Assembly (NCBI GenBank): GCA_022496785.1
Contig: SNAP01000002.1
Coordinates: forward strand, 372,001-436,000
Reading direction: 5' to 3'
From: Marinilabiliaceae bacterium JC040
GTDB lineage: Bacteria; Bacteroidota; Bacteroidia; Bacteroidales; Marinifilaceae
Length of the DNA: 64,000 bases
Position numbers and translations under genes: made by a program
In this document: positions 1-8,688 of the stretch, in pieces
How positions within the stretch are numbered: position 1 is the first letter of the stretch
How the letters are laid out: each line of letters opens with the position of its first letter
Notes under the pieces: model-generated
Told to the model about the DNA's origin: nothing
Seen by the model: only the letters and a program-made list of their open reading frames with translations
Databases searched by the model: none

Positions 1-20
1 GCATAAAAATATTATTTAAT

Positions 21-28
21 TATTTTTG
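21..28 (+). promoter_or_regulatory. Bacteroidota -7 box before truA
   Basis: TATTTTTG fits the TAnnTTTG -7 element used by the Bacteroidota primary sigma factor. It lies 12 bases upstream of the truA start. The -33 element would fall outside the window, so only half of the promoter can be judged. Confidence 0.4.
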
Positions 29-40
29 TTCTAAAGATTA

Positions 41-808
41 ATGCAAATGGCTAGATATTTTTCAAAATTAAACTATGATGGAAGCGAATTTTGTGGTTGG
101 CAAATACAACCTCATTCGCCGAGCGTTCAAGAAGAATTGAACAAAGCTCTCTCTACTCTACTACGCGAAAAAATAAGCGTTGTAGGCTGTGGACGAACGG
201 ATACGGGCGTTCATGCAAAGAACTTCGTACTTCATTTCGACTGTAAAGAAATAAGTATGCCTTTAGACAAATTAACTTATAAGTTAAACGGAATTCTAGG
301 AAATAATATATCTATTCACGAGATATTTAGAGTGAAAGACGATTCACACGCACGTTTTGATGCTCAATCGAGGGAATACAAATATTATATCGATTTAAAG
401 AAAGATCCTTTTACACACAAGTATGCCTATCATCCAAATTTTATACCAGATATAAAATTAATGAATAAAGCATGTAGAATACTCTTTGAATACATCGATT
501 TCACATCCTTTTCGAAACTTCATACAGATGCCAAAACAAACAACTGTATAATATATGATGCTCACTGGCAAGATCACGGAGAGCAATATGTATTTACTAT
601 ATGTGCAGACCGATTTTTAAGGAATATGGTAAGAGCAATAGTAGGTACAATGTTGGATGTAGGAAGAAGAAGAATAAGTCTTGATGAATTCAGAGATATT
701 ATAGAGAAAAAAGATAGATGTAAAGCGGGAGTGTCAGTCCCAGGCAAGGCACTATTTCTAAATAATATAGAATACGATTTCGAAAAGCTTATATACGAAG
801 AAAATTAA
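41..808 (+). CDS. truA: tRNA pseudouridine(38-40) synthase TruA
   Basis: Converts uridines 38-40 of the tRNA anticodon arm to pseudouridine in the cytoplasm. The catalytic motif GCGRTDTGVHA is at residues 49-59 with the nucleophile Asp54. The C-terminal RFLRNMVRAIVGT segment is typical of the family, and 255 residues is a normal length. A second ATG at 47 (MARYF...) may be the true start, since the first two residues add nothing conserved. It is the first gene of an operon with lnb, an acyl-ACP thioesterase and rsmE; the next gene begins 17 bases downstream. Codons strongly prefer A in the third position (ATA, AGA, GGA), as in the following genes. Confidence 0.95.
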   Translation: MQMARYFSKLNYDGSEFCGWQIQPHSPSVQEELNKALSTLLREKISVVGCGRTDTGVHAKNFVLHFDCKEISMPLDKLTYKLNGILGNNISIHEIFRVKDDSHARFDAQSREYKYYIDLKKDPFTHKYAYHPNFIPDIKLMNKACRILFEYIDFTSFSKLHTDAKTNNCIIYDAHWQDHGEQYVFTICADRFLRNMVRAIVGTMLDVGRRRISLDEFRDIIEKKDRCKAGVSVPGKALFLNNIEYDFEKLIYEEN

Positions 809-825
809 GAAAAAAGAAAAACAGA

Positions 826-2004
826 ATGAAATTGAAAACATATATACAAGGACTAATAATATCACTAATACTTATACTAGTTTGTACACACACACAAGCT
901 CAAATATTTAAACTTAGTGAAAATTCAAAAGTGAGTATTTTAACATGTTCACCTGGTCCCGATTTATATGAGATATTTGGACATACAGCAATACGAGTAT
1001 CAGACAAAGTTCAAGGACTAGATATAGTATACAATTATGGAACCTTCAATTTCAACACACCAAACTTCTATTTAAAGTTTGCTACTGGTGAATTACTATA
1101 CACCATATCGTCTAATTCCTTTTCATCTTTTATGGGAGTGTATAGATACTACCAAAGAAGTGTAACAGAACAGACATTAGATTTAAAATTAGAAGAGAGG
1201 CAAAAAATATTCGAAGCTCTACTTACAAACTCTTTACCTGAGAACAGAGAATATAAGTACGACTTTCAGATAGACAATTGTGCAACAAGGATACGAGATA
1301 TAATAGAAAAAAACTGTAATAAAGAAATTAAATACGAATACAAAGAAGGAGAAACATATAGAGATATCTTAAATGTATTCTTAAAACCAATAAGTTGGAC
1401 AAAATGGGGAATAAACATACTATTAGGCAGTAGAACAGACAAGACATCTGATGCAAGAGGTAGTATGTTTATACCCGACTATCTAAAAAACAATCTTGAA
1501 CTAGCTACAATAGATGGGAAACCACTAGTAAAAAAGCAAGAACTAATATACAAAGCAAAACAAACTGTCTTTTCTACACCATGGTATTTACAGCCTATAT
1601 ATATAATAAGCTTGATTATTTTCTTATTAATTGGCTATAGTATAAAGACTGGTAAAAACATATTAGCAATAGATATAGGAATATTCACATTAATAGGGAT
1701 AGTGGGAACAGTAGTATACTTTATGAACTTCTTTTCTAACTACTACTCTACAGGTTGTAACTACAATCTATTACTCTTTAATCCACAATATTTATTAGCA
1801 ATATTACTAATTAGAAAAAATCTTAACAGAATCGCAACGATAATGTTATATATATGTGCACTAACAAGCTTGTTATACCTATTAATATTCCATATATTAC
1901 CATTGGGAATACAGGAAATGCCAATAGAGAATATACCTATAGCAATATACCTAATATTCACAGCATACAAGTACTTAAAACTAGGCACAAAAAAAGGCAA
2001 ATAA
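826..2004 (+). CDS. lnb: Lnb-type lipoprotein N-acyltransferase (DUF4105)
   Basis: The Lnb family adds the third, amide-linked acyl chain to the N-terminal Cys of lipoproteins in Bacteroidota, which lack Lnt. The sequence shows a signal peptide (about 1-25, ending TQAQ), then a periplasmic DUF4105 domain with CSPGPDLYEIFGHTAIRV at 41-58 (His53) and DNCATRIRD at 150-158 (Cys152). This Cys/His pair fits a papain-like fold. About five membrane helices follow from residue 250 to the end. That layout and the 392-residue length match the family. The gene is followed after 1 base by an acyl-ACP thioesterase, which suggests linked acyl metabolism. The family assignment is firm; activity of this protein is inferred. 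Confidence 0.8.
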   Translation: MKLKTYIQGLIISLILILVCTHTQAQIFKLSENSKVSILTCSPGPDLYEIFGHTAIRVSDKVQGLDIVYNYGTFNFNTPNFYLKFATGELLYTISSNSFSSFMGVYRYYQRSVTEQTLDLKLEERQKIFEALLTNSLPENREYKYDFQIDNCATRIRDIIEKNCNKEIKYEYKEGETYRDILNVFLKPISWTKWGINILLGSRTDKTSDARGSMFIPDYLKNNLELATIDGKPLVKKQELIYKAKQTVFSTPWYLQPIYIISLIIFLLIGYSIKTGKNILAIDIGIFTLIGIVGTVVYFMNFFSNYYSTGCNYNLLLFNPQYLLAILLIRKNLNRIATIMLYICALTSLLYLLIFHILPLGIQEMPIENIPIAIYLIFTAYKYLKLGTKKGK

Positions 2005-2005
2005 A

Positions 2006-2740
2006 ATGACAGACAAAAGTATTCAAGAATGTAAGTTTCATATCTCGGCCTACGATACAGATATGAAGAGTGATTGCAAATTAACATCGATATGCAATTA
2101 TTTAGAAGAGACTGCAAGTATACACACATCTAATTTGGGAACATCTCCAGAAGAATTTGTAAAAAGAGGAATAGCTTGGGTACTGTCGCGTTTAAAAATA
2201 GAAATGACACGATATCCTGAATGGCAAGAAAAGATAAGGGTAAAATCGTGGCCACGAGGCGATATAGGATTATTTCTATATAGAGACTTTATAATATACG
2301 ATTCAGACGACAATATATTAGGAAAGGCAACTAGTGCATGGCTAATAATAGATATAGCAAAGAGAAGACCATTACGTCCAGGTCCATTTCTTAAAGAATT
2401 TGAATTATCTAATATAGATGAACCTATACTATCGGAGACACTATCAGGAATAGGAAAATACGATAAAGGAGAAACCATCTTTACTAAGACCTTAAGATAT
2501 TCGGATTGCGACATCAACAAACATGCAAACAATGTAAAATATGTGAGATGGATGTTAGATGCACTGCCATTAGAACAAATGGAGACAGAAACAATAAAAT
2601 CTTTTGAGATAAACTATCTTAAAGAGACAAAGATGAACGATAAAGTAGATATATCTACAAACAAAATAGCTGAAGACACATATGTGACAACAGTGAACAA
2701 AGGAAACGAAACAAATTGTAAAGCAATAATAAAATTTTAA
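2006..2740 (+). CDS. acyl-ACP thioesterase (FatA/FatB-like)
   Basis: Predicted cytoplasmic double-hotdog thioesterase that releases free fatty acid from acyl carrier protein. The N-terminal hotdog holds EETASIHTSNLG (about residues 31-42) and the SWPRGDIGLFLYRDF segment. The second hotdog holds YSDCDINKHANNVKYVRWML, the family motif with the conserved Asn-His pair. 244 residues is usual for the short bacterial members. It lies 1 base after lnb and 1 base before rsmE, so it is almost certainly co-transcribed and possibly translationally coupled. Substrate chain length cannot be told from sequence. Confidence 0.88.
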   Translation: MTDKSIQECKFHISAYDTDMKSDCKLTSICNYLEETASIHTSNLGTSPEEFVKRGIAWVLSRLKIEMTRYPEWQEKIRVKSWPRGDIGLFLYRDFIIYDSDDNILGKATSAWLIIDIAKRRPLRPGPFLKEFELSNIDEPILSETLSGIGKYDKGETIFTKTLRYSDCDINKHANNVKYVRWMLDALPLEQMETETIKSFEINYLKETKMNDKVDISTNKIAEDTYVTTVNKGNETNCKAIIKF

Positions 2741-2741
2741 T

Positions 2742-3449
2742 ATGCACTTATTCTACACACCAGATATAGAAGGAAAGAGATATACATTAGACAAGACAGA
2801 ATCGCGTCATTGTGTAAGAGTACTACGCTTGAAAGAAGGAGATAAAATACAATTAATAGATGGAAAAGGTGGATTCTATACAGCCGAGATAATAGATGGC
2901 AATCAGAATTCTTGTACAGTAGAATGTATAGAGACAATAAAAGAATACGGAAAGAGGGATTATAAAATAGAAATAGGTATAGCACCAACAAAGAATATCG
3001 ACAGGATAGAATGGTTTATGGAAAAGAGTACAGAAATAGGAATGGATGTATTCACTCCCCTACTTTGTGATCATTCGGAACGCAAGCAAGTAAAACATGA
3101 AAGATTGGAAAGGATAATAACATCTGCAGTAAAACAATCATTAAAAGCCTATCATCCTCGATTGAACGAGATGACAAAATTCATGGATTTTATAAAAGCA
3201 GAACATAAAGGGCAGAAATTTATAGCACATTGTGAAGAAGGAGAAGAAAAAAATCTATTTCAAGATGTATATAAAGCAAAAAGTGACGTATGTATATTGA
3301 TAGGACCGGAAGGAGATTTCAGTCCAAAAGAGATAAAAGCAGCAAAAGAGGCAGGATTTCAAGAAATAAGTCTAGGAAATAGTAGGCTTAGAACAGAGAC
3401 AGCAGGTCTTGTAGCATGCCATACGGTGAATTTAATCAATCGAAGTTAA
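2742..3449 (+). CDS. rsmE: 16S rRNA (uracil-1498-N3)-methyltransferase RsmE
   Basis: SPOUT-class methyltransferase that uses SAM to methylate U1498 of 16S rRNA. An N-terminal PUA-like domain (SRHCVRVLRLKEGD) is followed by the knotted C-terminal domain with LIGPEGDFSPKEI and LGNSRLRTETAGLVA, the SAM-binding trefoil loops. The 235-residue length is normal. It is the last gene of the truA-lnb-thioesterase-rsmE operon; the spacing to the gene before it is 1 base. The A-rich stretch after the stop has no clear hairpin terminator. Confidence 0.95.
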   Translation: MHLFYTPDIEGKRYTLDKTESRHCVRVLRLKEGDKIQLIDGKGGFYTAEIIDGNQNSCTVECIETIKEYGKRDYKIEIGIAPTKNIDRIEWFMEKSTEIGMDVFTPLLCDHSERKQVKHERLERIITSAVKQSLKAYHPRLNEMTKFMDFIKAEHKGQKFIAHCEEGEEKNLFQDVYKAKSDVCILIGPEGDFSPKEIKAAKEAGFQEISLGNSRLRTETAGLVACHTVNLINRS

Positions 3450-3542
3450 AAAAAAGTGAGAAATTTATTTTTGCTAAATAGCTAGAAACTAAAAGCTTAA
3501 AAAAAAGAGCAAAAAAAAGATTGAAAAATATCGCTGAAATGT

Positions 3543-3573
3543 TTGCAGGCTCTAAAAAAACGCCCTATATTTG
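3543..3573 (+). promoter_or_regulatory. Promoter of the tRNA-Tyr/tRNA-Gly unit
   Basis: TTG (3543-3545) and TATATTTG (3566-3573) are separated by 20 bases. This is a near-perfect Bacteroidota TTG-N19/20-TAnnTTTG promoter. It lies about 60 bases before the mature tRNA-Tyr, so a short 5' leader is removed during processing. Confidence 0.8.
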
Positions 3574-3635
3574 CATTGCAATCGAGAGGAAATGAGTCCT
3601 CAAAAAGAAAAGAGTTCTAAAACAGATTGTTAAAT

Positions 3636-3721
3636 GGGAAGATACCAAAGTGGCCAACTGGGGCGGACTGTAACTCCGCTGACTTTCGTCTTCGTAGGTT
3701 CGAATCCTGCTCTTCCCACCA
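3636..3721 (+). tRNA. tRNA-Tyr (anticodon GTA)
   Basis: The acceptor strands GGGAAGA and TCTTCCC pair perfectly. The anticodon stem GCGGA/TCCGC encloses CTGTAAC, giving anticodon GTA. There is a long class-II variable arm, as expected for bacterial tRNA-Tyr, and a TTCGAAT T-loop. The CCA end is encoded (3719-3721). The next tRNA follows after 3 bases. Confidence 0.97.
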
Positions 3722-3724
3722 AAT

Positions 3725-3797
3725 GCGAAAATAGCTCAGTTGATAGAGCATCAGCCTTCCAAGCTGAGGGTCGCGGGTTTGAGCCCCGTTTTTCGCT
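3725..3797 (+). tRNA. tRNA-Gly (anticodon TCC)
   Basis: The acceptor strands GCGAAAA/TTTTCGC pair perfectly. The anticodon stem CAGCC/GGCTG-type helix encloses the TTCCAAG loop with anticodon TCC. The D-arm (AGCTCAGTTGATAGAGC) and T-loop (TTTGAGC) are canonical. CCA is not encoded. It is co-transcribed with tRNA-Tyr and followed at once by a terminator. Confidence 0.97.
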
Positions 3798-3802
3798 CAA
3801 CG

Positions 3803-3838
3803 AAAACCTTAAAGATTAATTTCTTTAAGGTTTTTTTT
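3803..3838 (+). terminator. Intrinsic terminator of the tRNA operon
   Basis: A 13-bp stem (3803-3815 with 3822-3834, AACCTTAAAGA type) is closed by a six-base loop and merges into a run of eight T at 3831-3838. It lies directly behind tRNA-Gly. Confidence 0.9.
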
Positions 3839-3936
3839 ATATCCAATAAAATCTAAGCTAGACAATAAGATAAGTATTCATCATTATAGTAAAAAGTCCT
3901 ATCTTTACGGCGAAAACAAACAGCCAAAGACTGAAG

Positions 3937-5013
3937 ATGAAATATTTGATACTAAGGAACCCAGGACACAACAGGGTATATTATACACAAGCAGCCAAGT
4001 TAGCTATAGCAGAACTAGAAATAGCTTCAACGCATTTTTCTACAGAATGTAAAGAAATCTCACACGACACATTAGGTGGAATTTCATATATAAGTGTAGA
4101 ATTAGAAAAAGAAATGAATGAAGAAGACATCTTGATAGTATCAAAATTGTCATTCATCTTCGCCTTATACCAAGAAATAGAAAACGCAGACGGAAGGAAA
4201 CTACTAAATCCGATAGAACTACCGAGATACGAAGTAGTGAACAGTAAGATTAGTAATCTTATAAAATATAAAGGAAAGACCAACGAAATCTTCACTAGAA
4301 TGATGATAAACGTAGGTATAATGTCTATAGACATAAATGGTAAAAAAGGCTTTGACTTTGAAGGTAAAGAGATAAAGCTATTAGATCCAGTAGCAGGAAG
4401 AGGAACAACCCTATTTGAATCTGCAATATATGGATATTCGACATACGGAATAGAAATAGAAAAGAAATCTACCACAGAGGCGCAAAACTTCTTTAAGAAA
4501 TTCTTAAAACAAGAAAAGTGGGTACATAGCGACAGGAAGTACGCACTAAACAATGGAAAGAATGGCAAAGTGAAAGGGATACAATATATGTATGCACATT
4601 CAAGAGCCGAGCTTAAAGAAAAACAAGGATATATACTAGACATCTTAAATGGAGATGCACAAGATGTAGGTACATATTTCAAAGGAAATTCAATACATTT
4701 GATAGTAGGAGATTTACCATATGGAATTGTACATGCAAACAAATCGGCAAAAGGCAACAGTCAAGAGCCAAAGAGTCCATCGAGAAACCCTTCTACCCTA
4801 ATAGAGAAATGTATACCAGGTTGGTTCAAAGTCCTTAAAAAAGGAGGAGCGGTAGTATTGGCATGGAACTCATACACAATAAGCAGAGAAGATCTTTCAG
4901 AAGTATTTGAAGCAAAAGGATTCGAAGTATTAGACAGCAAAGCATACAGCGATTTCGAGCATATGGTAGACCAGTCTATAAAAAGGGATCTTATAATAGC
5001 AAGGAAGAAATAA
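3937..5013 (+). CDS. TRM11/UPF0020-like RNA methyltransferase
   Basis: Predicted SAM-dependent RNA N-methyltransferase. The SAM-binding motif LLDPVAGRGTTLFESA lies near residues 149-164, and the catalytic motif-IV segment VGDLPYGIVHA is the (D/N)PP(Y/F)-type loop in a DLPYG variant. The N-terminal 120 residues look like the THUMP-type RNA-binding part seen in the TRM11 family, but this is weaker. 358 residues. It is followed 24 bases later by a sirtuin gene on the same strand. Codon use matches the A-ending style of the truA operon. The target nucleotide is unknown. Confidence 0.7.
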   Translation: MKYLILRNPGHNRVYYTQAAKLAIAELEIASTHFSTECKEISHDTLGGISYISVELEKEMNEEDILIVSKLSFIFALYQEIENADGRKLLNPIELPRYEVVNSKISNLIKYKGKTNEIFTRMMINVGIMSIDINGKKGFDFEGKEIKLLDPVAGRGTTLFESAIYGYSTYGIEIEKKSTTEAQNFFKKFLKQEKWVHSDRKYALNNGKNGKVKGIQYMYAHSRAELKEKQGYILDILNGDAQDVGTYFKGNSIHLIVGDLPYGIVHANKSAKGNSQEPKSPSRNPSTLIEKCIPGWFKVLKKGGAVVLAWNSYTISREDLSEVFEAKGFEVLDSKAYSDFEHMVDQSIKRDLIIARKK

Positions 5014-5037
5014 GAAAACAAAAAGAAAGAGAATAAG

Positions 5038-5724
5038 ATGAAGAAGATAGTAGTAATTACAGGAGCAGGCATGAGTGCCGAGAGCGGATTAAAAACATTT
5101 AGAGACCATGATGGGCTATGGGAGAACTACCGAGTAGAAGAAGTAGCCACGCCAGAGGCATGGGAAGCTAATCCTGAATTAGTAAATCGTTTCTACAACG
5201 AGAGACGAAAAGCACTATACGAATCATCACCAAACAAAGGTCATAAGCTAGTAGCAGAACTAGAGAAATATTTCGATGTAGAAGTAATTACACAAAACAT
5301 CGACGATTTACACGAACAAGCAGGAAGTAGCAAGGTATGTCATCTTCACGGAGAGCTTAAGAAAGTAAGATCGAGCATAGATCCCAACTTAATATACGAT
5401 TTAGATGGATGGGAACTTAAATTAGGCGACAAATGTGAGAAAGGCTCTCTCCTACGCCCTCATATAGTATGGTTTGGCGAAGCAGTACCAGAAATAGAAA
5501 GAGCAATAATGCTAATGGGAGAAGCAGAGATAGTTATAATAATAGGAACATCTTTAGCAGTATATCCAGCAGCAAGTTTGGTACATTATGCACCTAGCAA
5601 CGCCTCAATCTTCCTAATAGATCCTAAAGAGCCAAAAATGAATTTAGGAGGAATAACACATATAGCCAAAGGAGCTAGTGAAGGTATGGAAGACTTAATG
5701 AAAAAACTAAAAACAATAATCTAA
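5038..5724 (+). CDS. cobB: Sir2-family NAD-dependent protein deacylase (CobB-like)
   Basis: Removes acyl groups from protein lysines using NAD. The sequence shows the Rossmann motif GAGMSAESGLKTFRDHDGLW at the N terminus, TQNIDDLHEQAG, and the catalytic His in CHLHGEL. The C-terminal IIIGTSLAVYPAA is the cofactor-binding segment. The usual four-Cys zinc site is largely missing: between HGEL and RPHIVWFGE only one Cys remains. Short bacterial sirtuins often lack it too. 228 residues is normal. It is probably co-transcribed with the methyltransferase before it and with mnmE after it. Confidence 0.92.
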   Translation: MKKIVVITGAGMSAESGLKTFRDHDGLWENYRVEEVATPEAWEANPELVNRFYNERRKALYESSPNKGHKLVAELEKYFDVEVITQNIDDLHEQAGSSKVCHLHGELKKVRSSIDPNLIYDLDGWELKLGDKCEKGSLLRPHIVWFGEAVPEIERAIMLMGEAEIVIIIGTSLAVYPAASLVHYAPSNASIFLIDPKEPKMNLGGITHIAKGASEGMEDLMKKLKTII

Positions 5725-5742
5725 AATAAAATCTTGTATAAA

Positions 5743-7137
5743 ATGATAGACCAAAGAACAATATGTGCTATAGCAACAGCATCAGGTAGTGGAGCAATTG
5801 CGGTGATACGACTATCAGGAAAAGAATCGATAGCTATATGCGATAGCATCTTTAAATCGGCAAGTGGAAAGAGACTATCTGAGCAGAAGGCAAATACAAT
5901 ACATTTTGGTCAGATTGTAGATGGAGAAGAATTGATAGATGAAGTATTGGTAAGCATCTTTAAAGCTCCACACTCATATACAGGAGAAGAATCTATAGAG
6001 ATAAGTTGCCATGCAGCTAGCTATATACAGCAAAGATTATTGAATTTATTAATAAACAAAGGAGCCAGATTAGCCAATCCAGGAGAATTCACACAGAGGG
6101 CATTTTTAAATGGAAAGATGGATTTATCACAGGCAGAGGCAGTGGCAGATTTAATAGCTTCATCGTCGGCAGCAGCACATAAAGTAGCTATGCAGCAGAT
6201 GAAAGGAGGATTTTCTAATGAGTTAAGAAATCTTAGAGAGAAGCTTCTTCGAATAACATCTTTAGTAGAATTAGAATTAGATTTTTCTGAAGAGGATGTA
6301 GAATTTGCAGACAGAACAGAGCTTTTAGATTTAGCAAAAGAGATACATAAATTGGTAGATAATTTAATAGGATCTTTCTCTTTAGGAAATGCCATTAAAA
6401 ACGGTCTACCAGTAGCGATTGTAGGAAATCCGAATGTTGGTAAGTCAACTCTTTTAAACTCTCTTCTAAGGGAAGAAAAAGCTATTGTAAGCGATATTGA
6501 GGGAACAACTAGAGATGCTATTGAGGATACAATAAATTTAAAGGGTATTACTTTCCGTTTTATTGATACAGCAGGTATTAGAAAGACAGAGGATGTTATA
6601 GAGAATCTTGGTATAGAGAAGACTTTTGCAAAGATTAAGAATGCTAGTATTGTTTTGTTGCTGCTTGATGCAGAGAATGATACTAATGTTCAGAATGAGT
6701 CTATCGCTAGTATTAACGAGGCTTTAGATCACGAGAATCAGAAGTTTATTATTGTCCTTAATAAGATTGATAAGATTGATAGTTTGGATGATAAGTTGAG
6801 TGCTTTGAATACTAAGCTTGCCCATGCTGTTATCCCTATTTCTGCTAAGCGTAACGAGAATACCGATCGCTTGGTTGATGAACTTGTTGAGACAGTGAAT
6901 TTAGATCGTTTGAATGATAATGATGTGATTGTTACTAATGCTCGTCATTATGAGGCTCTTTGTAGCGCTAATGAGGCTGTGGAACGTGTTGTTAGTGGTT
7001 TGGAGATGCAGATTAGCGGCGATTTCCTTTCTCAGGATATTCGGGAGGTTTTGCATTTCTTGGGTAGTATTACTGGGGAGATTAATACGGATGAAATTTT
7101 GGGGAATATTTTTAGGAATTTTTGTATTGGGAAGTAA
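5743..7137 (+). CDS. mnmE: tRNA modification GTPase MnmE
   Basis: With MnmG it installs the carboxymethylaminomethyl group on U34 of tRNAs. The formyl-THF-binding N domain is followed by the helical domain, with the G domain inserted: GNPNVGKSTLLN (G1), DTAGIRKTEDVIE (G3), LNKIDK (G4) and SAK (G5). The C-terminal FCIGK carries the catalytic Cys. The ATG at 5743 (MIDQRTICAIAT) is chosen over an upstream TTG because it matches the family start. The third codon base changes from mostly A in the 5' half to mostly T/G in the 3' half, near 6420-6500. Confidence 0.95.
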   Translation: MIDQRTICAIATASGSGAIAVIRLSGKESIAICDSIFKSASGKRLSEQKANTIHFGQIVDGEELIDEVLVSIFKAPHSYTGEESIEISCHAASYIQQRLLNLLINKGARLANPGEFTQRAFLNGKMDLSQAEAVADLIASSSAAAHKVAMQQMKGGFSNELRNLREKLLRITSLVELELDFSEEDVEFADRTELLDLAKEIHKLVDNLIGSFSLGNAIKNGLPVAIVGNPNVGKSTLLNSLLREEKAIVSDIEGTTRDAIEDTINLKGITFRFIDTAGIRKTEDVIENLGIEKTFAKIKNASIVLLLLDAENDTNVQNESIASINEALDHENQKFIIVLNKIDKIDSLDDKLSALNTKLAHAVIPISAKRNENTDRLVDELVETVNLDRLNDNDVIVTNARHYEALCSANEAVERVVSGLEMQISGDFLSQDIREVLHFLGSITGEINTDEILGNIFRNFCIGK

Positions 7138-7197
7138 TTTTCCTTTTCAATCTGTTCGCATTACTGTGAAAACTTAAATAACACAATGTTGTTTTCT

Positions 7198-7244
7198 AAT
7201 TATTTTCAATTTTTATTTACTTGCAATAAAAATTGAAAATAATT
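7198..7244. terminator. Perfect 20-bp hairpin behind mnmE
   Basis: The arms 7198-7217 and 7225-7244 are exact reverse complements and enclose a 7-base loop. The AT-rich stem could stop transcription of mnmE from the left and of the decayed minus-strand gene from the right. There is no long T-tract, so the termination role is inferred from position. Confidence 0.6.
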
Positions 7245-7257
7245 ATTACTAATACGC

Positions 7258-7658
7258 TAATAAAAACAAGTTATAAGAATTCACGAACAATATATAATAG
7301 TATTCAAATATTAAATTTCTCTCTAATTCCTTCATTTTTGCTTTTCCTACTTTATCAATATTATTAGGTATACTTGATAATAAATTATATATTTAATTTG
7401 GAATATCTTCTAGTTTTGGTATCATAGAAATAATTTTAAATGAATAGTAAAAATGAATACAACTAACTTCGAATAACAAATATCTTTTCTTGAACTTCTC
7501 AAATTCATCTTTATTAGAGAGTAAATTTTAACTATTATAAAAAGAATTAATAATTAAATAATCATCAGATAATTTTGGTAAAAAATTTGTAGTGCAATAA
7601 ATGCTGAAACCATATATTAATATTCATATCCTTTTACACCTTCTTTAGCAACACTCAT
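7258..7658 (-). pseudogene. Decayed third gene of the Septu-like operon
   Basis: The minus strand reads as a broken protein. It starts at ATG 7658 with MSVAKEGVKGYEY, a stop where Gln is expected, then YMVSAFIAL. It continues after frame changes with KDEFEKFKKRYLLFEV, IPKLEDIPN and NNIDKVGKAKMKELERN. At least two stops and one frameshift separate these pieces. The start lies 25 bases after the stop of the HNH gene, so it was probably the third gene of that operon. The GYEYQ-like start resembles effector genes found beside bacterial anti-phage ATPases, but no family can be named safely. Confidence 0.5.
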
Positions 7659-7682
7659 AATAGCTAAAATTATAAAAGATTA

Positions 7683-8687
7683 TTATTTATCTAATTCTCT
7701 TAACTCCTTAATAATATCTCTTTTAAACTTACTTAATGATCTTTTATGAAAATCTTCTTCTTCCTTCTCAACTCCAAATACTAATCTATAAATATCATGT
7801 TCTTCTACACCGATACCTTTAAAAGATTCATTAAAAATCATATCTAAATAATCCTCCGTATATTTTTTTTTAAGATCTATTAAATCCTTAAGCTCAAACA
7901 TAGCATGAGCATTATATATTTCTTCAATTTTAAATTCTTTTAACGTATTTTCAATTTTAGAACTGGGCTTAAAATTCTTAATTTTAACTTTATAAGAATC
8001 AAGATCTTTCAATTCATAACTAAAAGAAAAATCTTGCCCTACTTCTTTAATATATGGATGAATATGAGTATCTAAATCAAATTCAGTATCCCCTTTTATA
8101 GAACTATTACAAATAGAACAACTTGGAATAAGATTATAAAAAGATAATGCAAGAAAAGGAAACTTACTTTTAGCAAACCAATGATCGAATTGAGGTCTTG
8201 TTATTCGTCCTTTATCATTTACTCTATTTGTATTCTCATCTTTAACAACAATTGTATTCACGTATGACCGATTACAATAAGTACAAGTATTTCTATTCAA
8301 AGCAAGGGCTAAATCATATGATGTTTTTTTACTTTTGGAAATAAATTCATCATAGTCAAAACACTCAAAAATCGATATAGCTAATTTATATTTTAAACAT
8401 AAGTTTATGTCATATTCCGATTTTTTTATGTTGGTCCAAACAGATAATAAATATTGAAATTCTTTATCATCAAATTCATTAATATTCTTTTTTAAAATTT
8501 CATCTATAATATATGTTTGATGAATTAACAACTTCGCAGGCTTATCAATTAAAATATTTTCTAATATATCTTCTAAAGGTTTAGTATCTATGTCAGGTAA
8601 TTTTTTAATTCTCTTTACCACCTTTTTTTTTAAATTATTAATATAATTTTTTAATATTTTTTCAGTAGGATCAGGTAAGTATAACAT
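7683..8687 (-). CDS. HNH endonuclease, Septu PtuB-like
   Basis: Predicted nuclease effector of an anti-phage system. The core is a zinc-stabilised HNH fold: TCTYCN (Cys135, Cys138), FDHWFAKS (Asp168, His169) and NLIPSCSICNSSIKGD (Asn185, Cys190, Cys193). At 334 residues it is longer than most PtuB proteins and has an extra helical N-terminal region. It begins 1 base after the AAA ATPase gene, so the pair is one operon, the arrangement of Septu (PtuA ATPase, PtuB HNH). The HNH-containing family is clear; the Septu assignment rests on the pairing. Confidence 0.75.
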   Translation of the reverse strand: MLYLPDPTEKILKNYINNLKKKVVKRIKKLPDIDTKPLEDILENILIDKPAKLLIHQTYIIDEILKKNINEFDDKEFQYLLSVWTNIKKSEYDINLCLKYKLAISIFECFDYDEFISKSKKTSYDLALALNRNTCTYCNRSYVNTIVVKDENTNRVNDKGRITRPQFDHWFAKSKFPFLALSFYNLIPSCSICNSSIKGDTEFDLDTHIHPYIKEVGQDFSFSYELKDLDSYKVKIKNFKPSSKIENTLKEFKIEEIYNAHAMFELKDLIDLKKKYTEDYLDMIFNESFKGIGVEEHDIYRLVFGVEKEEEDFHKRSLSKFKRDIIKELRELDK

Positions 8688-8688
8688 A

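Noticed and set aside
1761-2532. Minus-strand frames opposite lnb and the thioesterase gene
   Set aside because: They are shadows of well-supported genes and have no recognisable domain.
3634-3819. 61-codon open frame across the two tRNAs
   Set aside because: It lies entirely on tRNA-Tyr and tRNA-Gly sequence; the frame is accidental.
6929-7177. 82-codon frame overlapping the end of mnmE
   Set aside because: It is an out-of-frame shadow of mnmE, with a composition produced by the T/G-rich third positions.
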